Assembly (NCBI RefSeq): GCF_013415845.1
Contig: NZ_CP058907.1
Span: forward strand, 2,232,001 to 2,296,000
Source: Rhodopseudomonas palustris
GTDB lineage: Bacteria; Pseudomonadota; Alphaproteobacteria; Rhizobiales; Xanthobacteraceae
Direction of reading: 5' to 3'
Length of the DNA stretch: 64,000 nt
Shown here: positions 40,774 to 49,130 of the stretch, one piece after another
Numbering within the stretch: position 1 is the stretch's first letter
Layout: the number at the start of each line of letters is the position of its first letter
Position numbers and translations under genes: made by a program
The notes under the pieces: generated by a model
What the model saw: the letters and a program-made list of their open reading frames with translations, nothing else
Told to the model about the DNA's origin: nothing
Databases searched by the model: none

Positions 40774-41333
40774 CGGACGGCGTCCTCGATCAGCTCGGGG
40801 AGAATGGAGGGATGCGGGTCTGCATCGGCGGTCGCGCTCTCGCTCGGCGCATCCATCGCGGTGATGCTGAGGCCCGCGGCGAGGGCGAGCTGCATCAGGA
40901 TGGCGCGTGCGGCATGGCTGGCGCGTTGTGCGTACAGCTTGTTGAGGCGGCGGAGCGTGGTAGGCGGCAGGTTGGTGATCAGCTCGCTTGGAACCTCGTG
41001 CGGCTCGCCGGAAGTGAGGACCGCGAAGGCGATCCGCTGGCTGCTGGCGAAGGCTGTGACCGCTTCGACGGCATCACGGTCGGGATGCGCCTGATCCGGC
41101 AGCACGATCAGGATTGCGCACAACAACGACGAATCGAGCGAGCGCTCGCACGCCTGTGCGGCGAAGGAGGCGAGATCGCTGGCGCGCAACCGATTCGGTT
41201 TGGCGGGCCACGCGTGTGCGAAGGCCGTCAGCGTCGCGGTGCATGGCGACAGCACTGCGATCTCGGCAGAGTCCGGCCGAAGCGACAGCTGAGAACCGGC
41301 GGAGACACCGGGGTGGAGCGCAGTGGGCGGCAT
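40770..41333 (-). CDS. Unknown protein, first gene of riboswitch-controlled cobH operon
   Basis: 187 residues (MPPTALHPGVSAGSQLSLRP...). The middle (SLLCAILIVLPDQAHPDRDAV; AFASSQRIAFAVLT) looks like an alpha/beta sheet layer, and a helical stretch follows (PPTTLRRLNKLYAQRASHAA). No Cys cluster or siroheme motif of CobG is present, so it is not a precorrin-3B synthase. It lies directly after a B12 riboswitch and is coupled to cobH, which ties it to cobalamin synthesis or regulation. I do not recognise a family. The start codon is supported only weakly by GAG upstream. Confidence 0.6.
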   Translation of the reverse strand: MPPTALHPGVSAGSQLSLRPDSAEIAVLSPCTATLTAFAHAWPAKPNRLRASDLASFAAQACERSLDSSLLCAILIVLPDQAHPDRDAVEAVTAFASSQRIAFAVLTSGEPHEVPSELITNLPPTTLRRLNKLYAQRASHAARAILMQLALAAGLSITAMDAPSESATADADPHPSILPELIEDAVR

Positions 41334-41459
41334 CGCGCCGAATCTCGTCGGTTGGCCATCGCGGGTGATGGCTCAAAACCGGCGAACGGACCTGCACTCC
41401 GGACCGCCGAAAGACATCCCGGGGCACCCCGCCCGAAACGACGTCAACATAGCAGGCGA

Positions 41460-41632
41460 CGGCAGGTCTCCTGGCTCACGGGTCGTCGCCGACGCGGCCT
41501 TCCCGGATATGATCCAGTGGCGTGTAGCGTCGGCTCACCGTTTACAGTTGCGGGGGCAGCTTCGGCGCGACCGCTGCAGGCAGCGATCTTCCGATATTCC
41601 CTCTTCGTCCTGTCCGAAGACAGGACACCGTC
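41460..41632 (-). ncRNA. Cobalamin riboswitch 2, upstream of the cobH operon
   Basis: On the minus strand the order is GGTGTCC, GAGGGAATATCGG, GCTGCCCCCGCAACTGTAAA (41541-41560) and the B12 box CGTGAGCCAGGAGACCTGCC (41461-41480). It opens the transcript of the unknown protein, cobH, cobI and cobJ, and perhaps the more distant cobLEMBA. About 125 bases separate it from the first start codon. Confidence 0.93.
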
Positions 41633-41733
41633 GGCGCGCGATGTTTGGGACGGAAACAGCGAACTGTCAATCGACCATCATTGGCAACTGGCTGCCGAGG
41701 GGCCCCATCAAATTCGCGCCAGCTTGATCGGGA

Positions 41734-42870
41734 TCAAGGCGTATCGCCAGCGGCCTCCGGGGCTTGCGTTGAGGCTCGGCGGTTGCCGTCGATCGCGGCG
41801 CGCAGCAGCGCCGCCGCCCGGAACGGGGCGTGCAGCGCCTTGCTGAAGGGCAGCGCGGCAAACAGGCCGAATACCAGTCCGAGATGCGTGCTGAGCAGCA
41901 ACCCCATCGCGGGCGTGCTGCGGAAGCCGAGCACGGCTAGCCCGCTGGCGCCGACCAGGGCCAGCAGGATCAGAAACGCGACGTTCAGCCGGGTCTCGCC
42001 GCGGTCGCTCGGCTCGCGATCAGCCCGCGCTTCCAGTCCCAGCAGCCCGACCGCGCCCACGGTCATCGTCACGCCGCCCACGAGCCCCAGCATCACGGGC
42101 AGGCTGCCAACCGGGTAGGGGGCTGCCACGCCTAGCAGATGGTGATAGGCCGCGGCGACCATCGTGGAGAGACCGCTGAGCACGAAGCCGCCGGCGGTGA
42201 GGTGGTGCAAGATCCTGCGCCGGTGCGAGGGGGGGGCGCCGTCGTCATGGCAGCCGGGGCCGCCGCCGCCGAGATGGCGCAGCGTGATGATGTCGGAGAG
42301 TGCAACCGGCAGCGCGCGCATGATCTCGCTGATCGTCACCCCCGGCGCGATTGTGCGCCAGTATCGCAGGGTCGCCAGCGTGATCGCAATCACCGCCCAC
42401 GCGAACGTGCCGCCTGCGAGCCCGGCCATCGCCGGCCACGGCAGCATGCGATAGAACGCGCCTTCGCGCGCGTCCGCCGCAAATAGCATCTCTGTCGAAC
42501 CGGTGCTCAACACAAGCGCGAATGTGATCAGCTGCGCGAGCGCGACGGTGGCGGGCACTGCGAGCGACGACGCGCGAAAGGCGCGCCCGAGCGTCGGCGG
42601 CCATAGATGGTCCGCATAGGAGCGCTGCCTCAGTTCGGCGAACGTCGCCGGCAGATTGACGGCGAACGGATGCGGCGGCGCATATTGGCAATCGTGCCAA
42701 CAGCCCTGGCAGTTGTGGCACAGGTTCGACATGTAGCTGACGTCACTCAGGCTGAAACCGTGCTTGCCGTCGATCGCCGGAAACACCGGGCAGAGCCCGT
42801 CGCAATACATGCAGGCGCTGCAGATCCGCAGCACGCGCTCGGCCTCGAGCATCGGATCAGCCGCGGACAT
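41734..42870 (-). CDS. cobZ: CobZ C-terminal half / TcuB-like iron-sulfur membrane protein
   Basis: 378 residues from the ATG complementary to 42868-42870. Two four-Cys sets (C17, C20, C23, C27 and C51, C54, C57, C61) form 4Fe-4S clusters. After them come about six membrane helices with conserved His residues that may hold heme. It matches TcuB/CitB and the C-terminal half of the Rhodobacter CobZ. The CobZ protein makes precorrin-3B in organisms lacking CobG. It overlaps the FAD gene by 14 bases. Tricarballylate oxidation is the alternative; the cob setting favours CobZ. Confidence 0.82.
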   Translation of the reverse strand: MSAADPMLEAERVLRICSACMYCDGLCPVFPAIDGKHGFSLSDVSYMSNLCHNCQGCWHDCQYAPPHPFAVNLPATFAELRQRSYADHLWPPTLGRAFRASSLAVPATVALAQLITFALVLSTGSTEMLFAADAREGAFYRMLPWPAMAGLAGGTFAWAVIAITLATLRYWRTIAPGVTISEIMRALPVALSDIITLRHLGGGGPGCHDDGAPPSHRRRILHHLTAGGFVLSGLSTMVAAAYHHLLGVAAPYPVGSLPVMLGLVGGVTMTVGAVGLLGLEARADREPSDRGETRLNVAFLILLALVGASGLAVLGFRSTPAMGLLLSTHLGLVFGLFAALPFSKALHAPFRAAALLRAAIDGNRRASTQAPEAAGDTP

Positions 42871-44173
42871 GGCGCGCCGCCTCCTCGCCGGCGATCTGGC
42901 CGAACACCGCCGACAGGGTGATGCCGAGCCCGGCGAGATAGCCGAGGCGCAGTACATTCGCGGCCATGATCATACCGGCGGCGAACAGATCGTCGTGACG
43001 GCGTCCGTCTGCCTGGACTACCCGCATCGTGGCATCGACCTTGATGCCGTAGTGCACGAACGTCAGCCCTGGCCGCATCGGATAGGCGAAGAATGGCGGC
43101 ACTGCGATGGTGCGCGCGGCGTTGGCCGGCGCGGCATTGAAGTCGTCGATGTTCTGCAACAATGCGGCCGGATCAATCGCGAGCGTGGCCGCCAGTTCCC
43201 CGAGGCTCGGCGCGGTGATCGGTGCCAGAGCCGACGGCGCGGCGCGTGCGAGCCCTCGGGCATCGAGCAGTAGATAAGCAAGTTGGCCGGGACAGTCTGC
43301 GATCCTTGGTCCCCATTTGGCGTAGTGCGTCGGCTGCGATCCGGCCCCTGCGACGTCGATACGCGCGCCGGATCGGTCGACCACGAGGCCGAGCGGAATG
43401 GATGTGATTCGAGTGACGATGCCGCCGTCGAACTGCGGGCCGCGCGCATCGACCGGAACGACATGGCATGTAGTCGGATCGCCGATCGCACAGCCGCCGG
43501 CCCCGATCAGCAGATCGAGCAGGCGGCCGTCGGCATAAGGCGTGCCGCGGACCATCCAGCCCTCGGCAGTGCTGCCGAAATTGGCGCGCAGCCACGCCTG
43601 ATCGGCGCCCGCGCCACCGGCACAGACGACGACGCTACGGGTGCGGATCGGGTCGTCAGCGCCGGTGCTACGCACGTTGATGGTCCAGCCGCCGCCCTCG
43701 CTGCGGAGAATCGATCGGACCTCGCTGTCGTAGTTGATTGCGATGCCTAGCCGCTCGGCAGATGCGTACAACGCATTGATCATCGCCTTGCCGCCACCGA
43801 GCGGAAACGCGGTGCGTCGGGAATACGGCATCACCCCGGTGCCTGGTGGCTGCAGGTGCACGCCGTGGTCGATCAGCCAGCCGGCGATGCTGTGCGCGCG
43901 TTCAATCAGTAGCTCCGTCAGCGCCCGGTCAGTGTCGTCGCCCGTCACGCTGCGCAGCTCGGCGCGCAATTCTTCCGCCGTGTAGCGATCGGGGACGTAG
44001 TCGAGCGGCGTCTCGTGTGTCAGCCGGAAATTGCGACCGTGGCGCGCATTGCCGCCGCGCAAGGGCCGCGGCGCCGCTTCGAGCAGGCGGACCACAGCGC
44101 CGCCCCGGCGCGCGGCAATTGCTGCGCAAAGACCGGCGATTCCGCCGCCTATCACCGTCACATCCCACAGCAA
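42857..44173 (-). CDS. cobZ: CobZ N-terminal half / TcuA-like FAD-dependent dehydrogenase
   Basis: 438 residues. The FAD dinucleotide motif is VIGGGIAGLCAAIAARRGG at residues 7-25. The FAD_binding_2/fumarate-reductase fold follows, with HGRNFRLTHE, PLGGGKAMINAL and a C-terminal HYGIKVDATMRV...FAAGMIMAANVL. Together with the downstream iron-sulfur membrane protein it would do the hydroxylation of precorrin-3A to 3B. The start appears to be TTG (44171-44173), just before the FAD motif; a nearby upstream start is possible. No B12 riboswitch is seen on its strand. Confidence 0.82.
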   Translation of the reverse strand: MLWDVTVIGGGIAGLCAAIAARRGGAVVRLLEAAPRPLRGGNARHGRNFRLTHETPLDYVPDRYTAEELRAELRSVTGDDTDRALTELLIERAHSIAGWLIDHGVHLQPPGTGVMPYSRRTAFPLGGGKAMINALYASAERLGIAINYDSEVRSILRSEGGGWTINVRSTGADDPIRTRSVVVCAGGAGADQAWLRANFGSTAEGWMVRGTPYADGRLLDLLIGAGGCAIGDPTTCHVVPVDARGPQFDGGIVTRITSIPLGLVVDRSGARIDVAGAGSQPTHYAKWGPRIADCPGQLAYLLLDARGLARAAPSALAPITAPSLGELAATLAIDPAALLQNIDDFNAAPANAARTIAVPPFFAYPMRPGLTFVHYGIKVDATMRVVQADGRRHDDLFAAGMIMAANVLRLGYLAGLGITLSAVFGQIAGEEAARHVRG

Positions 44174-44321
44174 GATGCGGTCAATCCGGTCGAGATGATG
44201 CGCCTGGGCCGCTCGATAGCGGCGAGGGAAAGCGCGGCCTGGTGGACCTTCGTCTTAGAGGGCGGCTCCGGGATATTGTCAATCTTGCGTCGGCGGCATC
44301 GCCGTGCTGTGGTGCCGCTCG

Positions 44322-44505
44322 CTTCGGTGCCCTTCGTTCGAAGGGTGAAACGGGAATGCGGTGCGGCGAGCAATCGCCAAGTCCGCGGCTGCCCCCGCAA
44401 CTGTAAGCGGATCGTCTCCGGTCACTCCGCCACTGAGTTCGGCATCCTAGAGCCGCTCGGGAAGGCGACCGGGACAATGTCCGCGAGCCAGGAGACCGGC
44501 CGAAG
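44322..44505 (+). ncRNA. Cobalamin riboswitch 3, upstream of cobT-cobS-cobQ-cobF
   Basis: GGTGCCC near 44326, GTGAAACGGGAATGCGGTGC, then GGCTGCCCCCGCAACTGTAA, and the B12 box CGAGCCAGGAGACCGGCCG at 44484-44502. The first likely gene is cobT, about 220 bases further. It diverges from cobZ, which begins on the other strand at 44173. Confidence 0.94.
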
Positions 44506-44724
44506 TCCGCAACCAAGCCATTCGACGGTGGGTCGAAGAAGGACACAGACATGCCGCACCGACCGCCGACCTGACGCGCGCCTCCGTTTGTCGCGGAGAA
44601 ACCCGTCGTCGCCCGAACGACCGCACGCGCGGACAGTTTCGCTGTCGCCGCTGCAATTGTCGTTCGCGCGTCCTGACTGCCCCGCAGAAGCGGCGGCAGA
44701 GCATTCCGATTGCCGAGCTTTGCG
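44506..44724 (+). other. Leader between riboswitch 3 and cobT, no gene recognised
   Basis: 219 bases. The only tidy frame is a seven-codon one (MPHRPPT, ATG at about 44551). After its stop the same frame continues about 33 codons rich in Ala and Val and then stops. This may be a decayed small gene, a leader peptide or chance. No known leader structure other than the riboswitch was found. Confidence 0.3.
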
Positions 44725-45789
44725 ATGCACGCGCCCTTGCTTGAACCCCGTATCCTGTCCGTTCCGCCGGTCGATCCCGCCCATGAGCCAGAGCTGCGAG
44801 CCCGGCTCGACGGCAAAGCGAAGCCGCCGGGCTCGCTCGGCCGGCTCGAAGATCTCGCCGTGCAGCTCGGGCTGATCTGGCACCCGGCGCCGCCGCGGGC
44901 CGAGCGTGCGTCGGTGTTCATCTTCGCCGGCGACCACGGTCTCGCCGCCGACCGGGTCTCGCCGTATCCGGCGAGCGTAACGCGTTCGATGGTCGAAGCT
45001 TATCTGGCGGACTGCGCCGGCGTGAACGTTCTTGCGAAAGCGGCGGCGACCGAGGTGCGGATCGTCGACGGTGGCATCGATGCCGATATGCCGCCAAACC
45101 CCAAACTGATCGATCGCAAGATCCGGCGCGGCACCCGCAACGCCCGCCACGAACCGGCAATGACTCACCAGGAGGCCGCGCGTGCGATCACCGCGGCGGC
45201 CGATCTGGTGCGTGAGGATATCGCAGGTGGGCTCGACATCGTCGCGATCGGGGAGATGGGAATCGGCAACACCACTTCTGCCGCGCTGATCACTCACGCG
45301 CTGACAGCGGCGCCTATCTTCGAGTGCGTTGGCCGCGGCGCCGGGATGGATGATGCCGGCGTCGCGCACAAGCGCGCTATCGTCGAACAGGCGGCGGCGC
45401 GGGCGCAACCGACGGCGCCGCTCGACGTGCTGGCCGAGTTCGGCGGCTTCGATATCGCGATGATGGCTGGCGCAGTGCTCGGCGCCGCAGCTTCGCGGCG
45501 GCCGGTGGTGATCGATGGTTTCATCGCCAGCGCGGCGGCGCTGCTCGCGGTGCGGCTGCAGCCCGCCGCGCGCGATTACTGCGTGTTCTCGCATCGCTCG
45601 GCCGAGCGGGGCCACCGCGTGCTGCTCGAAGCGATGCAGGCGACGCCGTATCTCGATCTAGGCTTGCGGCTCGGCGAGGGCACCGGTGCGCTGATGACCG
45701 TTCCGCTGCTGCGCGCCGCCGCTGGCATCCTCAACGATCTCGCCGCGCTTTCGGACGTGCTGGCGGGCCGGATCGGACCCTGCGCGTGA
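44725..45789 (+). CDS. cobT: CobT, nicotinate-nucleotide:DMB phosphoribosyltransferase
   Basis: 354 residues from ATG 44725; TTG 44710 is in frame as an alternative. Activates the lower ligand base as alpha-ribazole phosphate. KPPGSLGRLEDLAVQLG, FAGDHGLAADRVSPYP, GEMGIGNTTSAALI, GRGAGMDD and the catalytic Glu in RLGEGTGALM are diagnostic. This is the CobT of the Salmonella naming (CobU in Pseudomonas naming), not the chelatase subunit. It overlaps cobS by four bases. Confidence 0.92.
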   Translation: MHAPLLEPRILSVPPVDPAHEPELRARLDGKAKPPGSLGRLEDLAVQLGLIWHPAPPRAERASVFIFAGDHGLAADRVSPYPASVTRSMVEAYLADCAGVNVLAKAAATEVRIVDGGIDADMPPNPKLIDRKIRRGTRNARHEPAMTHQEAARAITAAADLVREDIAGGLDIVAIGEMGIGNTTSAALITHALTAAPIFECVGRGAGMDDAGVAHKRAIVEQAAARAQPTAPLDVLAEFGGFDIAMMAGAVLGAAASRRPVVIDGFIASAAALLAVRLQPAARDYCVFSHRSAERGHRVLLEAMQATPYLDLGLRLGEGTGALMTVPLLRAAAGILNDLAALSDVLAGRIGPCA

Positions 45790-46556
45790 GCCGGCAGATC
45801 CAGTCCCTGCTCAACGCCGTGCAGTTCATGACGCTGGTGCCGACGCCGCGCACCGCGCAGTTCGACGACGACTGGCTGCTGAGCGCATCGAAGTACTTTC
45901 CGCTGGTCGGCGCCGGGATCGGCCTGGTCTGCGGCGGAGTGCTGCTCGCAAGCTCGCTGATCTGGTCGGGTGTGGTGCCGGCGATGATGGCTGTGGCGGC
46001 GGGGGCGGCGCTGACCGGCGCGCTACACGAAGACGGCATTGCCGACACAGCTGACGGCTTGTTCGGCGGCCGCACGCGCGAGCAGCGCCTGGCGCTGATC
46101 AAGGACAGCCGCCTTGGCCTGTATGGCGCGGTGGCGCTGGTACTCAGTTTTGCAATTCGCGTCGCAGCGCTGGCGAGCCTGCCGCCGTGGCTCGGCGTCG
46201 CCACTCTGGTGGCCGGCTATAGTCTGGGGCGGACCGGCATCGTCGCGGCGATGTCGGCGCTGCCTTATGCCGGCGACGCTGCCACCGGCAAGCTGAGCTA
46301 TCCGACGCGCGCGATCGGCACTGCAGGCTGGTTCGGTCTGGCTGCGTTCAGCGTGCTCGGGGCGACGTGGCTGGTCATGCTCAATCCGCCAGCGGCGATT
46401 GCGGGGCTGCTGGTCGCGGGTGTGTTCGGCTTGGCGGCCCCGTGGATCGCGCTCCGGCTGATCGGCGGCTATCGCGGCGACGTGCTTGGCGCCACTGAAC
46501 AGATGATCCAGATCGGCCTGTTCCTCGGCGTCGTGGCGATGGCCGGCCATGGCTAA
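45786..46556 (+). CDS. cobS: CobS, adenosylcobinamide-GDP ribazoletransferase (CobV)
   Basis: 256 residues from GTG 45786. A membrane enzyme with about six helices that joins the activated nucleotide to GDP-cobinamide. HEDGIADTADGLFGG with its Asp residues and IKDSRLGLYGAVAL are signature sequences; the R-x-P region is PRTAQFDDDWL near the start. It overlaps cobT by four bases. Confidence 0.92.
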   Translation: MSRQIQSLLNAVQFMTLVPTPRTAQFDDDWLLSASKYFPLVGAGIGLVCGGVLLASSLIWSGVVPAMMAVAAGAALTGALHEDGIADTADGLFGGRTREQRLALIKDSRLGLYGAVALVLSFAIRVAALASLPPWLGVATLVAGYSLGRTGIVAAMSALPYAGDAATGKLSYPTRAIGTAGWFGLAAFSVLGATWLVMLNPPAAIAGLLVAGVFGLAAPWIALRLIGGYRGDVLGATEQMIQIGLFLGVVAMAGHG

Positions 46557-46642
46557 GTGATGCCGCCGCTGCCGATCACGTTCGACCGCAGGCGCGCGCG
46601 CCTGCGCTGCTTCCTCTCAACTCCATGCCATCTGGTGGTTTT

Positions 46643-48217
46643 ATGACCGACGCCCATGTCGAGGAGCTCATCTCCCGGATCCAATTCACGCCGCGCACCA
46701 CCACCGGTCCGCGGCGCGCCCGCTCGCTGATGATCCAGGGCACCAGTTCGGACGTCGGCAAGAGCATGGTGGTCGCCGGGCTGTGCCGCGCCTTCAGCCG
46801 GCGCGGACTGGTGGTGCGTCCGTTCAAGGCGCAGAACATGAGCAACAACGCCGCGGTCGCCTCGGACTCGGATCTGCCGCCCGGTCCGAACGGCGAACAG
46901 GTCCGAGGCGAGATCGGCCGCGCGCAGGCGCTGCAGGCGCGCGCCTGCCGTGTGGCACCGTCGATCCACATGAACCCGGTGCTGCTGAAGCCGCAGTCGG
47001 AAATCGGCGCCCAGGTGGTGCTGCGCGGACGCGTGCTCGGCAACTGCCCGGCGCGAATCTATCACCACATGCGGCAGCGGCTGATTCCGGCGGTGGTCGA
47101 CAGCTTCGAGCGGCTCGCTGCCGAGGCTGATTTGGTGCTAGTCGAAGGCGCCGGCAGCGGCGCCGAGGTTTACTTGCGCGCCTCCGACATCACCAACATG
47201 CGGTTCGCCGAGGCGGCCGATCTGCCGGTCGTGTTTCTGTCGGACATCGATCGCGGCGGGACCATGGCGGCATTGGTCGGCAGCTACGTGCTGCTGAGCG
47301 AGGGCGATCGGGCCCGCGTCGTCGGCTATCTGATCAACAAATTCCGCGGCGACTTCTCGCTGTTCGAACCCGGTTGCCGGACCATCACGGCGGAGACCGG
47401 CTGGCCGTTCCTCGGCGTGCTGCGCTGGTTTCCCGGCGCCGACCGACTGCCGGCAGAGGACTCGCTGGCGCTGGAGCGCGCCGCGGCGGCGAGCCGGGGC
47501 CGGCTCAAGATCGCGGTGCCGCGGCTGCAGCGCGTCGCCAATTTCGACGACCTCGATCCGTTGGTGGCCGAGCCCGACATCGACCTGCAGTGGATTCAGC
47601 CGGGCTCGCCGATTCCTGCCGATGTCGATGTCGTGGTGCTGCCGGGCTCGAAAGCGACCCGCACCGAGCTCGACCTGATCCGGCGCGAGGGCTGGGACAT
47701 CGACATTCACGCTCATGTCCGCCGCGCCGGCCGCGTCGTCGGGCTGTGCGCCGGCTTCCAGATGCTCGGCCGCGTGGTGCGCGATCCGCAAGGCATTGAA
47801 GGACCTGCGGGCGAGACCGCTGGGCTTGGTTTGCTCGACATCGAGACCGAGATTTCTGGCGACAAGCGCCTGATCGAGATCGATGCGATCGATCGGGTCA
47901 GCGGGTGCCGCGTCGTTGGCTACGAGATGCACATGGGCCGTACCACCGGCCCAGGTCTGGCGCGGCCCTGGCTGAAGCTTGAGGAGGGCGGCACCGAGCG
48001 CGCCGAAGGCGCAGTCTCGGCGGACGGCCGCGTCAGCGGCGGCTATCTGCACGGCATTTTCGGCGGCGATGCGTTCCGCTCCGCGTGGTTGGCGCAGATC
48101 GGCGCTGCGTCGTCCGGGCTCGATTTCGAACGCCGAGTCGAGGAGACGCTGGACGCGCTCGCCGATCATTGCGAAAGCAATCTCGATCTCGATGCCTTGC
48201 TGGCGTTGGCGCGGTGA
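46643..48217 (+). CDS. cobQ: CobQ, cobyric acid synthase
   Basis: About 524 residues from ATG 46643; ATG 46625 is in frame too. It amidates side chains b, d, e and g. The P-loop-like QGTSSDVGKS is at about 32-41. The glutaminase has Cys in GLCAGFQMLGR and His in GYEMHMGRTTG. There is an N-terminal extension of about 30 residues before SLMIQGT compared with many CobQ proteins; it may be real or the start may be further in. GGTGG before ATG 46643 supports that choice. Confidence 0.9.
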   Translation: MTDAHVEELISRIQFTPRTTTGPRRARSLMIQGTSSDVGKSMVVAGLCRAFSRRGLVVRPFKAQNMSNNAAVASDSDLPPGPNGEQVRGEIGRAQALQARACRVAPSIHMNPVLLKPQSEIGAQVVLRGRVLGNCPARIYHHMRQRLIPAVVDSFERLAAEADLVLVEGAGSGAEVYLRASDITNMRFAEAADLPVVFLSDIDRGGTMAALVGSYVLLSEGDRARVVGYLINKFRGDFSLFEPGCRTITAETGWPFLGVLRWFPGADRLPAEDSLALERAAAASRGRLKIAVPRLQRVANFDDLDPLVAEPDIDLQWIQPGSPIPADVDVVVLPGSKATRTELDLIRREGWDIDIHAHVRRAGRVVGLCAGFQMLGRVVRDPQGIEGPAGETAGLGLLDIETEISGDKRLIEIDAIDRVSGCRVVGYEMHMGRTTGPGLARPWLKLEEGGTERAEGAVSADGRVSGGYLHGIFGGDAFRSAWLAQIGAASSGLDFERRVEETLDALADHCESNLDLDALLALAR

Positions 48218-48248
48218 AGCGGCGTTCGCGCGGCGGAATAGGACGACG

Positions 48249-49010
48249 ATGCGGAAGATCTTGTTGATCGGAATCGGGCCTGGCGGTCCGAACTATTTGA
48301 CCGTTCAGGCAGTCGAGGCGCTGAACCGCGCGACCGTGTTCTTCATTCCTGACAAGGGAGAAGAAAAAGCCGAGCTGCGCCTGGCGCGGGAGCAGATCTG
48401 CGAGCGCTTCATCAAGACGCCGGGTTACCGCTTTGTCACCATCGACATCCCCAAGCGTGAAGCGCAGCCGCAGGATTATCGCGCCACGGTTGACGATTGG
48501 CACGCCCAGATCGCCGACCGGTTTCAGCACGCGATGACCGAGCAACTGCCGGAGGATGGTTGCGGCGCATTTCTGGTGTGGGGCGATCCGTCGCTTTACG
48601 ATAGCACGATCCGCATTCTCGACCGGCTGCGCGGGCGCGGGATGGCGATCGATTACGAGATCATTCCCGGCATCACCGCGGTGCAGGCGCTGACAGCGCG
48701 TCATGGCATCGCGCTGAATGGCATCGGCGAGCCCGTCACGGTGACAACAGGGCGCAAGCTCGCCGGCGCGGGGCGATGGTCGGGCGAGACAACGGTGGTG
48801 ATGCTCGACGGCGAGGAGACTTTCGCCAAGATCGACGCCGAGGGGGCCGAAATCTTCTGGGGCGCCAACCTCGGCATGGACGATGAAGTCCTGGTAGCCG
48901 GCAAGCTCCCGGAGATTGCGCCCGAGATTCAGCGCGTCCGCCGCCAGGTGCGTGCCGCCAAGGGCTGGGTGATGGACATCTATCTGCTCCGTAAAGCAGG
49001 GGAATCGTAG
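48249..49010 (+). CDS. cobF: CobF, precorrin-6A synthase (deacetylating)
   Basis: 253 residues. Methylates C1 and removes acetate, giving precorrin-6A. It is found only in the aerobic pathway. LLIGIGPGGPNYLTVQAVEAL, FFIPDKGEEKAELRLARE, LVWGDPSLYDSTIRILDRL and GITAVQALTARHGIALN are diagnostic. It is the last gene behind riboswitch 3. Its presence fixes the route as the oxygen-dependent one. Confidence 0.94.
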   Translation: MRKILLIGIGPGGPNYLTVQAVEALNRATVFFIPDKGEEKAELRLAREQICERFIKTPGYRFVTIDIPKREAQPQDYRATVDDWHAQIADRFQHAMTEQLPEDGCGAFLVWGDPSLYDSTIRILDRLRGRGMAIDYEIIPGITAVQALTARHGIALNGIGEPVTVTTGRKLAGAGRWSGETTVVMLDGEETFAKIDAEGAEIFWGANLGMDDEVLVAGKLPEIAPEIQRVRRQVRAAKGWVMDIYLLRKAGES

Positions 49011-49130
49011 ATTGGTACCGTCGAGCTTCGACGGGCGCTGCTCATTTATCGCGCTTGCTCGATGCCAGCGTATCGGCCAAAACCCCGCCATCGGTGGCGC
49101 GCATCACGCGCCGATCTGAGCGGGGCCGAC

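Noticed and set aside
40770-41333. Reading the unknown protein as CobG
   Set aside because: CobG needs four Cys for Fe-S and siroheme and is about 400-450 residues long; neither is seen, and CobZ fills the step.
41734-44173. Calling the pair a tricarballylate system (TcuAB)
   Set aside because: No tricarballylate transporter or regulator is next to it, while cob genes with riboswitches lie on both sides.
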